Made by a program: the position numbers and the translations under genes. Shown in pieces: positions 42,964-52,215 of a stretch of DNA of 64,000 nt. Positions within the stretch are counted from its first letter, which is position 1, and every line of letters begins with the position of its first letter. The notes beneath the pieces were generated by a model. The model did not search any database, was not told where the DNA came from, and worked only from the letters and a program-made list of their open reading frames with translations. This DNA comes from Pirellulales bacterium (GTDB taxonomy: Bacteria > Planctomycetota > Planctomycetia > Pirellulales > JAEUIK01). Location: positions 1 through 64,000 of the forward strand of contig JAIESQ010000078.1 in assembly GCA_019745975.1 (NCBI GenBank), given 5' to 3'.

Positions 42964-43674
42964 CTACCAATGTTCTTCGGGCCGCCGCAGAATCTCGTTG
43001 ATGACCACCATTTGCCGCAGCGTGCTGCCGTCGGTCAGCAACGCAGCGATGCTTAGAGCCGGTGCAGGCGCTGGCGTCGATTCGTCGCCCGACGGCAAAG
43101 TAGCGTCGGCGAGCGTGCCCACGCGGTGCGAGAACACCCCCTGTAGCCGGGCCTCGTTGGCAGCTTCGGCAACCGCCACCCGCGTCGGACGCGCGGCGCG
43201 CTGTTCGAATTCACGCGTGTCGACGTGCTGGCGAACGTGTTGGCCGACCCCCTGCGCCAAGTCGGTCAATTGGTCCCCCGCTCGCTGTTGAGGGATTGCA
43301 GGTGGCCGCTTCGACGGACGCGCCATGCGCGGGGGGCTAACCGGCTGGCGCTGACGACGCGCAGGGGGCGCGGCAGGCGGCGCCGCGGCTGGCGGCATTG
43401 CGGCTGACGGGGTCGACCCGCTACGGCGGGCCTGCGCTTGTCGCAGGAATTCGGCGACCTCTTCGGCCGGATCGAGCGGGCGCTGGGCCGCTGGGCCGGG
43501 CGCGGCTGGCTGTCGCGGCGATTGCGGCAACCGGGGTTGCGGCTGCGCGGGGCGCGGTCGCGCGACCTGCTTCTCCGCGGCTTGCGTGGCGATCGCGCGC
43601 ACGATCCAGCCAGCCACGACAATCACGACGATGCCGAGCTTGACTAGCGCGCCGATGTCGGCAACCGCGAGCAT
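42964..43674 (-). CDS. proline-rich membrane-anchored protein at the floA locus
   Basis: A 236-residue protein. One helix (LGIVVIVVAGWIVRAIATQA, about 12-31) is followed by a long disordered segment rich in Pro, Gln, Ala and Arg and then a short conserved end (LSIAALLTDGSTLRQMVVIN). The ATG at 43674 has AGGAAGAG upstream. It follows floA by 49 bases, in the place where yqfB-like or other small genes sit in flotillin operons of other phyla. The sequence does not show its role. Confidence 0.75.
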   Translation of the reverse strand: MLAVADIGALVKLGIVVIVVAGWIVRAIATQAAEKQVARPRPAQPQPRLPQSPRQPAAPGPAAQRPLDPAEEVAEFLRQAQARRSGSTPSAAMPPAAAPPAAPPARRQRQPVSPPRMARPSKRPPAIPQQRAGDQLTDLAQGVGQHVRQHVDTREFEQRAARPTRVAVAEAANEARLQGVFSHRVGTLADATLPSGDESTPAPAPALSIAALLTDGSTLRQMVVINEILRRPEEHW

Positions 43675-43723
43675 ACGAGTTCTCTTCCTTTCGCCGCGCG
43701 AGGTACGACTGCGACGCGACGGG

Positions 43724-44800
43724 CTAACTCCCCTTACCGTCGCGCGCGGAGGGGGTGATTGTCGTGCCGGCAATCGCCCGCCGCATTTCCGTATCGGCTT
43801 GCAAGTTACGGAGCTTGTAGTAGTCGCTGATTCCCAGCGTGCCCGACTGGAAAGCCTCGGCCATGGCGCGGGGGATCTCGGCCTCCGCACTGACGAGTTG
43901 GGCACGACTTTCTTCGATCTTGGCGACCATCTCCTGCTCGCGGGCCACGGCCATGGCGCGGCGACCTTCGGCGTTGGCACGGGCGACCCGAGTGTCGGCT
44001 TCGGCCTGATCGGCCTGCAGGCGGGCGCCGATGTTGTCGCCAACGTCGATGTCGGCGATATCGATCGAGACGATTTCGAAGGCGGTTTGCGAATCAAGGC
44101 GCCGCGCGAGCACGGCTTTCGAGATGCGGTCGGGATTCTCCAGCACTTCGGTGTGCGTGTCGGCCGAACCGATGGCGCTGACAATCCCCTCGCCGACGCG
44201 GGCGATAATCGTCTCCTCGGTGGCACCACCGATCAACTGCTGCAGGTTGGCCCGCACGGTGACGCGCGCCTTGACCTTGAGTTGAATGCCATTTTTGGCC
44301 ACGGCATCGAGGGTCGCGCGGGCTGAATTCTGCGCCGGGCAATCGATCACCTTGGGATAGACGCTAGTTTGCACGGCTTCGAGCACGTTGCGGCCGGCCA
44401 GGTCGATCGCGCGGGCCAGCTTGAAATCGAGGTTGATCATCTTGGCCTTCTTGGCGGCGATGATCGACTTGATGACGATGGGCACGTTGCCGCCGGCGAG
44501 GTAATGGGCTTCGAGCGCACGGCTGGTGATGCCGGTTTCGTCACCCAGTCCGGCCTGCACGGCCATGATCTTCGAGCGGACGATGACCGCGGCATTGACC
44601 TTACGAAACGTCATGCCCATCAGGTCGAGCAGCCCGATGCCGGCGTCGGTCATGATGCATTGGATGTACAGCCGAAAGTAGCGCAAGATGACGAAGAACG
44701 CGATCAGCCCCACCAGGACGACGACGAACACGCCCGCAATCAACAGAATTTGCGATGGCGTCAGCGCGGCAAACACGATTCCTGATCCATTTACCGACAT
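43724..44800 (-). CDS. floA: flotillin-like protein FloA
   Basis: A 358-residue membrane scaffold protein of bacterial lipid microdomains. A membrane hairpin (about 17-42) is followed by the diagnostic [19 protein letters not shown] and [19 protein letters not shown], the SPFH-like region ([19 protein letters not shown]) and a helical EA-rich part ([20 protein letters not shown]). Length and order match FloA/YqfA. It lies directly after two NfeD genes, the arrangement known from Bacillus yqeZ-yqfA. Confidence 0.96.
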   Translation of the reverse strand: MSVNGSGIVFAALTPSQILLIAGVFVVVLVGLIAFFVILRYFRLYIQCIMTDAGIGLLDLMGMTFRKVNAAVIVRSKIMAVQAGLGDETGITSRALEAHYLAGGNVPIVIKSIIAAKKAKMINLDFKLARAIDLAGRNVLEAVQTSVYPKVIDCPAQNSARATLDAVAKNGIQLKVKARVTVRANLQQLIGGATEETIIARVGEGIVSAIGSADTHTEVLENPDRISKAVLARRLDSQTAFEIVSIDIADIDVGDNIGARLQADQAEADTRVARANAEGRRAMAVAREQEMVAKIEESRAQLVSAEAEIPRAMAEAFQSGTLGISDYYKLRNLQADTEMRRAIAGTTITPSARDGKGS

Positions 44801-44902
44801 GGGAGATGATCCTTGGGCGATCGCCGGCGGTAGGGCAGGTCCGGCACTTGCCTATTGTAGCGGCAACCTGGCGGCGAAACCGCGCCCGCGCGGAAATTGA
44901 TC

Positions 44903-45502
44903 TTACCCGAGCGGCTGGTCGAAACCCTCGAGCCCCAACGACTCGATCGGCTGGGAAAGCGGGTCGCTGGGCTTGGCTGCGGCGGGCGGCTGCGGCGTTT
45001 CTTCCTCTTCTTCGACATCGATCGGGCGGACGACGATCCGCGCACCGTGTACCTCGACGACGCGCACGGGCGTGCCAGGCTCAATCGCCAGGCCCGGCGC
45101 GCTGGCATTGTAGCTGCGACCTTCGATCAGCACCGCGCCACTGGGGAGCATCAGGCTTTGCGCCACGCCTCGCTTGCCGACGAGCTGGCGAAATCGTTGC
45201 AGGGTTTCGTCGTCGGGAACGAGCTCGTCGCCCGAGGGAATCGTCAGCAGAATGCGACGGCCGATGGCCGTCGACGGCCAGAGGCGCAGCCCCAGCGCGA
45301 CGACCGCCGGCAGCGCGACGATGGTCGTTGCCATCACCGCGAGGCCAAGATACGGCCCTTGGAAAAACGCCAACGCGATCGCCGCCACGACGCAGAGGGC
45401 TGAGAGAATCCCCAGCACGCCTCCCGACGGCACGAACACCTCGAGCAAGACGAGCGCCAGCCCCAAAGCCAACAGCAGGATGGTCCAAATCAATAAAGTC
45501 AT
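44903..45502 (-). CDS. short NfeD-family membrane protein
   Basis: A 199-residue NfeD protein: two to four helices (TLLIWTILLLALGLALVLLE, ILSALCVVAAIALAFF, GLAVMATTIVALPAVVALGL) and a C-terminal OB-fold beta barrel with the conserved GAVLIEGRSYNASAPGLAIE and VRVVEVHGARIVV. An acidic tail follows. It lies 102 bases before floA and 160 bases after the long NfeD gene. NfeD partners are thought to help flotillin/stomatin function. Confidence 0.92.
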   Translation of the reverse strand: MTLLIWTILLLALGLALVLLEVFVPSGGVLGILSALCVVAAIALAFFQGPYLGLAVMATTIVALPAVVALGLRLWPSTAIGRRILLTIPSGDELVPDDETLQRFRQLVGKRGVAQSLMLPSGAVLIEGRSYNASAPGLAIEPGTPVRVVEVHGARIVVRPIDVEEEEETPQPPAAAKPSDPLSQPIESLGLEGFDQPLG

Positions 45503-45662
45503 CGTGATCGAGCCGCGCGGTCGCGATGCGGGAAGCTGCAGGAGTTGGGTCAGCTTTGAGACAGATATAGCTTGCCGAGCCTGATTGTGCGAGCAACCGG
45601 CTGATCGAGATTCGCCGTGGACACGCTGCTTATGGCCGCAGTTTCCGCCGCGCTAGCCAGCT

Positions 45663-47978
45663 TCACTCGTCGATTCGCACGATGACTCGCGGACCGCGTA
45701 CCTCAACAACGCGCACCTGGGTGCCGGGCGGAATGAAGCCTTCTTCCGCCAGCACATCCACAAGCTGCTGACCGAACCGCACCTTGCCGGCCGGAATCAA
45801 GGGAGTGATCGTTTTGCCGCGCTGACCGAGCAGGTGGTCGAACGTCACGAGCGCCTCGCGGCGTTCGACCTCGGCCAATTCTTCGGGGGAAGGGGGTTCG
45901 AGAATCATGTGCCGTAACCCAGGCGTGCTCGGCAAGAATCGGCGCACGAAGATGGCAGCACCGACAAACCCCACGACGGCACCCGAGAGCACGCCAAACG
46001 AGTGCATCAACTGCGAGACTTCGTAATCGTCGCGCGGCAACACAAACGTTTGACTGGCCAAGACCAGTGAGGCCACGATCAGCAAGCCGCCGCCGAAGCC
46101 AAAGATGCCAAAACCCGGCAGCAAGAAGACCTCGATCAGTACGCAGGCGACGCCGGCCAGGAACAGCAGAATCTCCAGCCAGTCGGCCGTGCCGCCGAGC
46201 CAGTGCGCCCAGAAGAACAGCAGGAAACAAACGCCTGACAGGAAAATGCCAAAGCCGATGCCGGGCGATTGCGCTTCGATGTACAGCCCGCCGGCCCCGA
46301 GCAACAGCAACAGCCAGCCGACCGAATCCGAGCTGAGGACGGCGATCAACGAATCAACCCAGCCAGGCTCGACAACGCGCGGGCTCTTTTCGAGGCTGTA
46401 AAGTTCGCGAAGTTCATCGGCATCGCCGATGATGGCACGCGCCAACCCGAGTTCGACGGCTTCTTCCGCCGACACCATGAGCGGCTCGGCGCCGCCCGAG
46501 ATTCGCGCGCCGCGCACCCAGCGACGGGCGGCATCCTGTTCTTGAGAGTTCAACTCGTCGGCTTCTTCAGCGGTCAGATAATCGACGGCCCCGGTATCCG
46601 CGCGGGTATAGCGGTGCACCACGAGTTGCGGATTGACCAGCGCGGCGACCAAGGCCGGCGAGCGACCTTTGCGCTTGGCCAGATCAAACAGGCTCGACGT
46701 CAAACTCTCGATCTCGCCGGCCGACGGATTGATGTCTTGCCAGCCACCGCCAAGCTTGGCCTGTGGACCGACCACCACCTGATCGCAAGCCAGGGCGATG
46801 AAGGCGGCATCGGCCCGCGCCTCCTTGGCGACGTAAGCCACGGTGCGGCGCTCGCTCGATTTCAGGCTCGCGAGGTGCTGGGCCAGCGACAAACTCTCGA
46901 TCGGCGCTCCGCCAGGGCTATCGATGTAGATGACAAACAAATTGGTATCGTGATCGCGAATCTGCGCATCGATCAAGCGCTGTACCCCTTCGGCGAGCAC
47001 CTGGCTCATTGGTCCCCGTACGTTGACTTGCACGGGCACCCAAGCGGTCGCCAGCGAAGGGTCGGCGACGAGCGCGTCGGGCGCGAGCTTCCACGCCCGC
47101 GCGATCGTCGGCAGGTCGTCGGCCAGAAGCGCCACGAATCCGTAATCTTTGGCCTCGCGTCCGCTGAAATGCCCCGGCTCGCCCGCGCGAATAATCACCT
47201 TCTTGGAAACGACTGCCTGGCGTCGCTCGAGTTCTTCAAGCGCGTCGCGCAGCACAAACTCGCGGCCGGCCTCGGTTTCGACCTGGTAAACTTCTAGCGT
47301 GGGATTCAACAAGCCCAAAGCGACATCGGGCGGGATCGTCTTGCGGCGCTGTGCGATTTCGGAATAGACGCTGAGCAGGTCGGGGCCGATGATCTCTTCG
47401 TCGGCCCCCGCGTTGCCGATTTCGGCGTCGGCAGGCATGGCAATATCGTCGCACGCCAGCGCCAACAGCACGACGTGTCCGCGCGCTCCCTCGGGAAGCC
47501 AGGCGATCGTGGTCGTGCCGTCGAGATCGCGTCCCGACAAGAATCGGGCCAGGTCGAGGGTCTGGCCGAAGGGACTGCGGCCGTTCTTGAATTCGAACAC
47601 GAGTACCGGCCACTCGCCCCGGCGGCGGTCCTCGGCCACGAGTTGCAATACCGAGCGGCGCAGCCGATCGACGTTGGGAAGCGGGGCCGTGATTGGGATC
47701 AAGTGCCCAACGCGCTTGGCGAGAGCTCCGACTCCGACCTCCGGACGTCCCGGCGCGGTGGCCGCATCCTCAGCTTGAGGAGTTGCGGGCGAGGCCGCGC
47801 CGGCCGCAGGTGGCTCGATTTGTGGAGCAGCAACAGCTCGAGGCAGTCCCGGCACGATCGTCGCGGCCAGGACGAAAAGCGCAATGGAAATCGCACCGGA
47901 AAACGGTCGCAACGTGGATGCGGCGCGAAGCCACGGTCGGCGCTGGCAGCGCAGCAAGACTCGAAGTGTCGCCGGCAT
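45663..47978 (-). CDS. long NfeD protein (NfeD1b-like) with two serine-less ClpP-like domains
   Basis: A 771-residue protein: signal or anchor helix, two ClpP/crotonase-type domains (about 95-290 and 325-470), three to four helices (about 560-660) and an NfeD OB-fold end (VRVVEVRGPRVIVRIDE). The second domain keeps VIYIDSPGGAPIESLSLAQ but reads KEARADAAFIALACD where NfeD1b proteases have the catalytic Ser; the first reads EGARGHVVLLALACD. Both nucleophiles seem lost. ATG at 47978. Head of the NfeD-NfeD-floA operon. Confidence 0.88.
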   Translation of the reverse strand: MPATLRVLLRCQRRPWLRAASTLRPFSGAISIALFVLAATIVPGLPRAVAAPQIEPPAAGAASPATPQAEDAATAPGRPEVGVGALAKRVGHLIPITAPLPNVDRLRRSVLQLVAEDRRRGEWPVLVFEFKNGRSPFGQTLDLARFLSGRDLDGTTTIAWLPEGARGHVVLLALACDDIAMPADAEIGNAGADEEIIGPDLLSVYSEIAQRRKTIPPDVALGLLNPTLEVYQVETEAGREFVLRDALEELERRQAVVSKKVIIRAGEPGHFSGREAKDYGFVALLADDLPTIARAWKLAPDALVADPSLATAWVPVQVNVRGPMSQVLAEGVQRLIDAQIRDHDTNLFVIYIDSPGGAPIESLSLAQHLASLKSSERRTVAYVAKEARADAAFIALACDQVVVGPQAKLGGGWQDINPSAGEIESLTSSLFDLAKRKGRSPALVAALVNPQLVVHRYTRADTGAVDYLTAEEADELNSQEQDAARRWVRGARISGGAEPLMVSAEEAVELGLARAIIGDADELRELYSLEKSPRVVEPGWVDSLIAVLSSDSVGWLLLLLGAGGLYIEAQSPGIGFGIFLSGVCFLLFFWAHWLGGTADWLEILLFLAGVACVLIEVFLLPGFGIFGFGGGLLIVASLVLASQTFVLPRDDYEVSQLMHSFGVLSGAVVGFVGAAIFVRRFLPSTPGLRHMILEPPSPEELAEVERREALVTFDHLLGQRGKTITPLIPAGKVRFGQQLVDVLAEEGFIPPGTQVRVVEVRGPRVIVRIDE

Positions 47979-48178
47979 CGGGTTTTCCGTTGGCCGGGGC
48001 GAGACATCTCGTAAGTGTAATCCGTTACAGGGTTTGAGCACGACCGATTATACGGTCGCGCGGTACCGAGTCAAATTTTGGCGCATTGCCGGATTCGCGC
48101 GCAAGGGGCAACCAATTGCCGGCTTTTGGCTTGCGATTCGTTAATCGAGCAAGACAGGTGTCGCCTGAACGAAGCACC

Positions 48179-49357
48179 CTAGCGCTGACGAGCGGGCTCG
48201 CCGGCGCTGGGTACGCCAGCTTGCCGAGGCGGCGTTGCCGGGCGTGTTGCCGTGCCGGGGCCAGGCGCCGCTCCCCGCGGTGTTGCCTGTTCGACGGGCA
48301 CCGTCTCGGGCTGCTCGACCAGATGCGTCCAACCGGCGGGGACGCGCGGCATCAAGAAGTCTTTGAGCCCATCGAGCGGATCGCTCGTGCGCACGTTGTA
48401 GAACTGATGCACGGTAATGTTCTTGCCGTTGGGCAGATCGAGTTGCAGAGCGAACGGTGTGAGGCCTTGCGGGTCGAGCAGCAGTTCAGCGCGCTGAAAA
48501 TTCGCGGCGTCCTGCTGCAGCTTGGGAAATGCCTCGAGACAGATCTTACTCTCCTGACCAGCCGGCGGACGCTTGAGGCGCATCCAGTAGCGCTGCTTTA
48601 GCGTCACCGCTTTTGCGCCAAAGATGAATGGCAGCGGCCCATCGGCGATGGCCTTGCCGCGCATGTGTTCGGGAAGCACGCGCTCGATCACCTGCTTCTT
48701 CTCGGCATTGAGCTCGAAGATGGCGTTGCCATCGCAGATCCAATGCTCGATCGATTCACCCGTCTTCTCGTCGGTCACGCGATAGTTGCCTCGATCGGGC
48801 GATTTGTACTTGAGTTCTCCCAGCCCGACCGTGCGTTTGTTGAAGACGTTGTCGTATTCCCAGCGTTTGAAGTCGCATTTGAACAACTTGATGGCTTCGC
48901 TCTTGCGCTCCCAGTCGGCCAGCAGCCGATCGAGGTCGGCTTGCTCCTGAGGGCTCAACTCAAAGGGCGCGGGCGTGACGTTGGCCGGCAGCGGCGCGGG
49001 CCGAGGCGCTGTCGCCATTCGCGGAGGTCCGGCGGGCTGGACAGGTCCAGCGGGGCGGCGGGGCGCGGCAGGGGCAGCGCCTTGTTGACGCGGCGCCGCG
49101 GCTGCGGCGGACGTGGGCGGTCGTTTGCTGGTCGCCGGCCCCGAGGCGCTCTGTTGATACTGGAGCTGACCGAGCTGTCCCTGTGCCGGCGCTGGATTGG
49201 CGGGCGTTTGTTGGCCGACAGCAATTGCCGCGAAATTCGACAGCAACACCGCCGTGGAAACGGCAATTTGGTATGCGTGGCGCGGTCTGCGGCGGCGACT
49301 TGCGGAACCTAAATGCTGCTGCGGAAGACCCGTCACGATTATTCTCTCCCGGCGCAT
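48179..49357 (-). CDS. TIGR03009-type exported protein, LolA-like
   Basis: A 392-residue protein of a planctomycete-specific family. An exported start (IAVSTAVLLSNFAAIAVGQQ) is followed by about 110 low-complexity Ala/Pro/Gln residues. Then comes the conserved domain: WERKSEAIKLFKCDFKRWEY, GELKYKSPDRGNYRVTDEK, EHWICDGNAIFELNAEKKQV and ITVHQFYNVRTSDPLDGLKD. The pattern resembles LolA-type lipoprotein carriers. A second disordered tail closes it. It lies 200 bases before the long NfeD gene on the same strand. Confidence 0.85.
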   Translation of the reverse strand: MRRERIIVTGLPQQHLGSASRRRRPRHAYQIAVSTAVLLSNFAAIAVGQQTPANPAPAQGQLGQLQYQQSASGPATSKRPPTSAAAAAPRQQGAAPAAPRRPAGPVQPAGPPRMATAPRPAPLPANVTPAPFELSPQEQADLDRLLADWERKSEAIKLFKCDFKRWEYDNVFNKRTVGLGELKYKSPDRGNYRVTDEKTGESIEHWICDGNAIFELNAEKKQVIERVLPEHMRGKAIADGPLPFIFGAKAVTLKQRYWMRLKRPPAGQESKICLEAFPKLQQDAANFQRAELLLDPQGLTPFALQLDLPNGKNITVHQFYNVRTSDPLDGLKDFLMPRVPAGWTHLVEQPETVPVEQATPRGAAPGPGTATRPATPPRQAGVPSAGEPARQR

Positions 49358-49640
49358 CCTGCCGCACGTGAGTGTGAAAAGGCGGGGCGGCGCTAGGGCA
49401 TCGCCGCAGCCTAGGAAACCGTCCCTGGTTTCGCTGGGGGGCGGATTGTAACGTCCGCTGCCCAACGACCCTAGGCCGATTCGAGACGAGCCTGGCCAGA
49501 GGTGCCAGCGACGCACTGCTAGCGATTCTGCACGCGCTGATGCCGCCTGTGTGGCAGTGGAACACGGCGATCGTGATAAACTGCCTAGGCCTGTCCAGAA
49601 TCTCCACCGGACCTGTGCCTCTTAACGGATACGCGACGCT
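49358..49640. other. divergent intergenic region before hemH
   Basis: Leader DNA between the divergent TIGR03009-type gene and hemH. I see no gene, RNA or clear promoter boxes in it. Confidence 0.5.
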
Positions 49641-50645
49641 GTGCCCGATGCCTATGACGCGCTGCTCATGGTCTCCTTCGGGGGACCTGAAGGACCGGGC
49701 GACGTTTTGCCATTTTTGGACAACGTGCTGCGCGGTCGAAATGTTCCTCGCGATCGCAAGCTGGAAGTCGCCAAGCATTACGAGCTGTTTGGCGGTGTAA
49801 GTCCGCTGAACGCGCAGATGCGGGCCCTGATCTCGGCGATCGAAGCCGAGCTGGCAATCGCCGGCCCCCACCTGCCGGTTTATTGGGGTAATCGCAACTG
49901 GCAGCCTCTCTTGCCCGACACGTTTGCCCAGATGGCCGCCGATGGCGTTCGCCATGCTTTGGCCCTGTTGACTAGCGCTTTCAGCTCTTACTCGGGCTGC
50001 CGCCAATACCTCGAGAACATCGCGGCGGCTCAGACCGAAGTTGGACCGAGTGCGCCACAAGTCGACAAATTGCGCGGCTACTTCAATCATCCGGGCTTTA
50101 TTGAGGCGGTGGCCGACCGTACCCGCGATGCTCTATTGCAGGTTCCGGTCAATCGGCGCGATGGCGCGGCGCTGGTTTTCACGGCCCACAGCATTCCCAT
50201 GAACATGGCGGCAGGCTGTGACTACGTCGAGCAACTCAACGAGGCATCGCGACTGGTCGCCGAGCTCGTGGGTCGACGCGATTGGCGAATTGCCTATCAA
50301 AGTCGTAGCGGATCCCCCACTCAGCCTTGGCTCGAGCCCGACATCAACGACGTCCTGCGCGAGCTGGCCGCCCAAGGGACCAGCGACGCGGTCATCGTGC
50401 CGATCGGTTTCACCAGCGATCACATGGAAGTCGTCTACGATCTCGATACCGAGGCCCGTGCCACCGCCGACACTTTGGGCCTAGACCTGGTGCGCGCCGG
50501 CACGGTGGGAGTACATCCCCGCTTTGTGCGGATGATCCGCGAGCTCGTCGTCGAGCGAATGACTCCCGCGGCGCCGCGGCCGGCTCTGGGAATTCTGGGG
50601 CCGCGCCCCGATCGCTGTGATCCTGACTGTTGCCCGGCGAGATAG
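49641..50645 (+). CDS. hemH: ferrochelatase
   Basis: A 334-residue enzyme that inserts iron into a porphyrin, probably coproporphyrin III in this lineage. Catalytic His182 (FTAHSIP) and Glu263 (FTSDHMEVVYD) are present, with the family start DALLMVSFGGPEGPGDVLPF and the SSYSGCRQY turn. The C-terminus ends in a cysteine motif, RCDPDCCPAR, which together with an internal Cys could hold a [2Fe-2S] cluster as in actinobacterial and animal enzymes. GTG start at 49641. Cytoplasmic or peripheral at the membrane. Followed by queC after 134 bases. Confidence 0.95.
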   Translation: MPDAYDALLMVSFGGPEGPGDVLPFLDNVLRGRNVPRDRKLEVAKHYELFGGVSPLNAQMRALISAIEAELAIAGPHLPVYWGNRNWQPLLPDTFAQMAADGVRHALALLTSAFSSYSGCRQYLENIAAAQTEVGPSAPQVDKLRGYFNHPGFIEAVADRTRDALLQVPVNRRDGAALVFTAHSIPMNMAAGCDYVEQLNEASRLVAELVGRRDWRIAYQSRSGSPTQPWLEPDINDVLRELAAQGTSDAVIVPIGFTSDHMEVVYDLDTEARATADTLGLDLVRAGTVGVHPRFVRMIRELVVERMTPAAPRPALGILGPRPDRCDPDCCPAR

Positions 50646-50779
50646 TGTTCTGAAAACCATAAGCCAGTACAATCTGTTGAAGAGCGGCGCGATCGGGCGT
50701 GACCGCTTTGCTAGTCGCCGTCTGACACGTTGGCCGTTCTCCGATCGCTCGATCGTCGTACCGGTGCGCAGCTCGCCGC

Positions 50780-51481
50780 ATGGCCACTTCGCCGCTTAGT
50801 CCGCCCATCGGCCTGCTCGTCAGCGGCGGTCTCGATAGCGGGATTCTGCTGGGCCATCTGTTAGCGGCTGGGCGGACCGTGCAACCGTTCTATGTGCGTG
50901 GCTCTCTGCGCTGGGAACCTGCCGAGCTGGCTACCCTGCGACTGTTGTTGGCGGCATTAGCTCGACCGGGGCTGGCCGAGTTGGTGGTACTCGATATGCC
51001 GGTCGCCGACCTGTACCGCGATCACTGGAGCGTCACGGGCCGGGGCGTGCCCGACGAGACTACACCCGACGAGGCGGTGTTTCTTCCGGGTCGCAACGCG
51101 CTGGTGATCTTGAAGCCGGCGCTCTGGTGCCAGATGCATGGCATCGAAGAGCTGGCGCTGGCGCCGCTGGTGACGAATCCGTTCCCCGACGCGACGGCGA
51201 CGTTTTTCGATTTATTCGAGCGGACGCTTTCGCAAGCTGCGCAACCGCCTGATGGCGTTGCGCGGCCGCTGCGGATCGTGCGGCCCTTTGGCCATCTGCA
51301 CAAGCGCGAGGTAATGCAACTGGGGCGCAGCCTGCCACTAGAGCTGACGTTCTCGTGTATCGACCCGGTGGCGGGCGCGCAGGGCGAGGCCAGCTTGCAC
51401 TGCGGGCGGTGCAACAAATGCGCGGAGCGCAAAGCCGCGTTCAAGGATGCGGGGTTGGACGATCCAACGCGGTATGCGTGA
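50780..51481 (+). CDS. queC: 7-cyano-7-deazaguanine synthase
   Basis: A 233-residue ATP-dependent enzyme that makes preQ0 for queuosine or deazaguanine DNA. The PP-loop SGGLDS (15-20) and the VFLPGRNALVILKPAL segment are conserved. The zinc site is C208-x2-C211-x2-C214 (CGRCNKC) plus a Cys near 193 (FSCIDP). ATG at 50780. No queD, queE or queF lies in the window, so the other steps must be encoded elsewhere. It converges on the next gene with a 10-base gap. Confidence 0.93.
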   Translation: MATSPLSPPIGLLVSGGLDSGILLGHLLAAGRTVQPFYVRGSLRWEPAELATLRLLLAALARPGLAELVVLDMPVADLYRDHWSVTGRGVPDETTPDEAVFLPGRNALVILKPALWCQMHGIEELALAPLVTNPFPDATATFFDLFERTLSQAAQPPDGVARPLRIVRPFGHLHKREVMQLGRSLPLELTFSCIDPVAGAQGEASLHCGRCNKCAERKAAFKDAGLDDPTRYA

Positions 51482-51491
51482 GCGGCGCGGT

Positions 51492-52094
51492 TCAGAAATC
51501 CCACACGGACAGCCAGACGTAGCCCGACTCGGGATCGACGATCAGCAGGCTGCCGTTGTGCCAGGGTAAGGTTTGGCAGCAGCGCTCTTGGGCTGAGTAG
51601 CGCATGCTGGGCGCATGGAAGGCGTACGCGGCGCGATCGGGTCTCGTCGCGTCGATGGCGGCGTGCCCCTCGTCGGCCGAAAACTTGGATTGCCAACCAA
51701 ATTGATTGCCAAAGCCCATCAGTCCGGGGACGGGGCTTGTTTGCCAGCGGTCGCCCCACGGCGGCTCGTCGGCCAGCAGTTTCACCAGCGACTTCCGGTC
51801 GGCTTTGAAGACCAGGTAGAACTCGCCGTCGCCATGGAATCCCCCGTGATCGTCGGCCGTCCGCACGACCAGCGCGCCCTTGGGCATCACCAGGCCCGTG
51901 ATGAATTTGAAGTCGCTCGCTGAGTCGACCAACAACGTGTGAGACAGCGAATTCACGTAATACAGCAGCGCCGTGCAGGCTAGCAGCACGGTGATACCGG
52001 AGGCGGCCAGGGCGTAACGCTGTTTTTTCGCGCGCGCGGCATTTGCATGTCGCGACGCTTCGAGTTCGGCATCGGGTGGCAGAGACGTGACCAT
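51492..52094 (-). CDS. hypothetical single-helix membrane protein
   Basis: A 200-residue protein with one helix (YALAASGITVLLACTALLYY, about 27-46) and a soluble extracytoplasmic part that I do not recognise. Segments such as GDGEFYLVFKADRKSLVKLL and QTLPWHNGSLLIVDPESGYV suggest a beta-rich fold. The ATG at 52094 opens MVTSLPPDAELEAS. It follows the transglutaminase-like gene by 121 bases on the same strand. Confidence 0.7.
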   Translation of the reverse strand: MVTSLPPDAELEASRHANAARAKKQRYALAASGITVLLACTALLYYVNSLSHTLLVDSASDFKFITGLVMPKGALVVRTADDHGGFHGDGEFYLVFKADRKSLVKLLADEPPWGDRWQTSPVPGLMGFGNQFGWQSKFSADEGHAAIDATRPDRAAYAFHAPSMRYSAQERCCQTLPWHNGSLLIVDPESGYVWLSVWDF

Positions 52095-52215
52095 GCCGTG
52101 GATTCTACCGCGCCGGCATCTAGCGCGGCACGCTCGCCACAATAGCCGAGGTCGAGGAACGCGCACCCGTGTGGCGAACGAAATGGCTCGTGCCAGTTCA
52201 TCAAAAAAAACGACA

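Noticed and set aside
42964-44229. 421-residue open frame on the minus strand covering the proline-rich gene and part of floA
   Set aside because: Its first 185 residues are floA in another frame. The ATG at 43674 with its own ribosome site gives the real protein.
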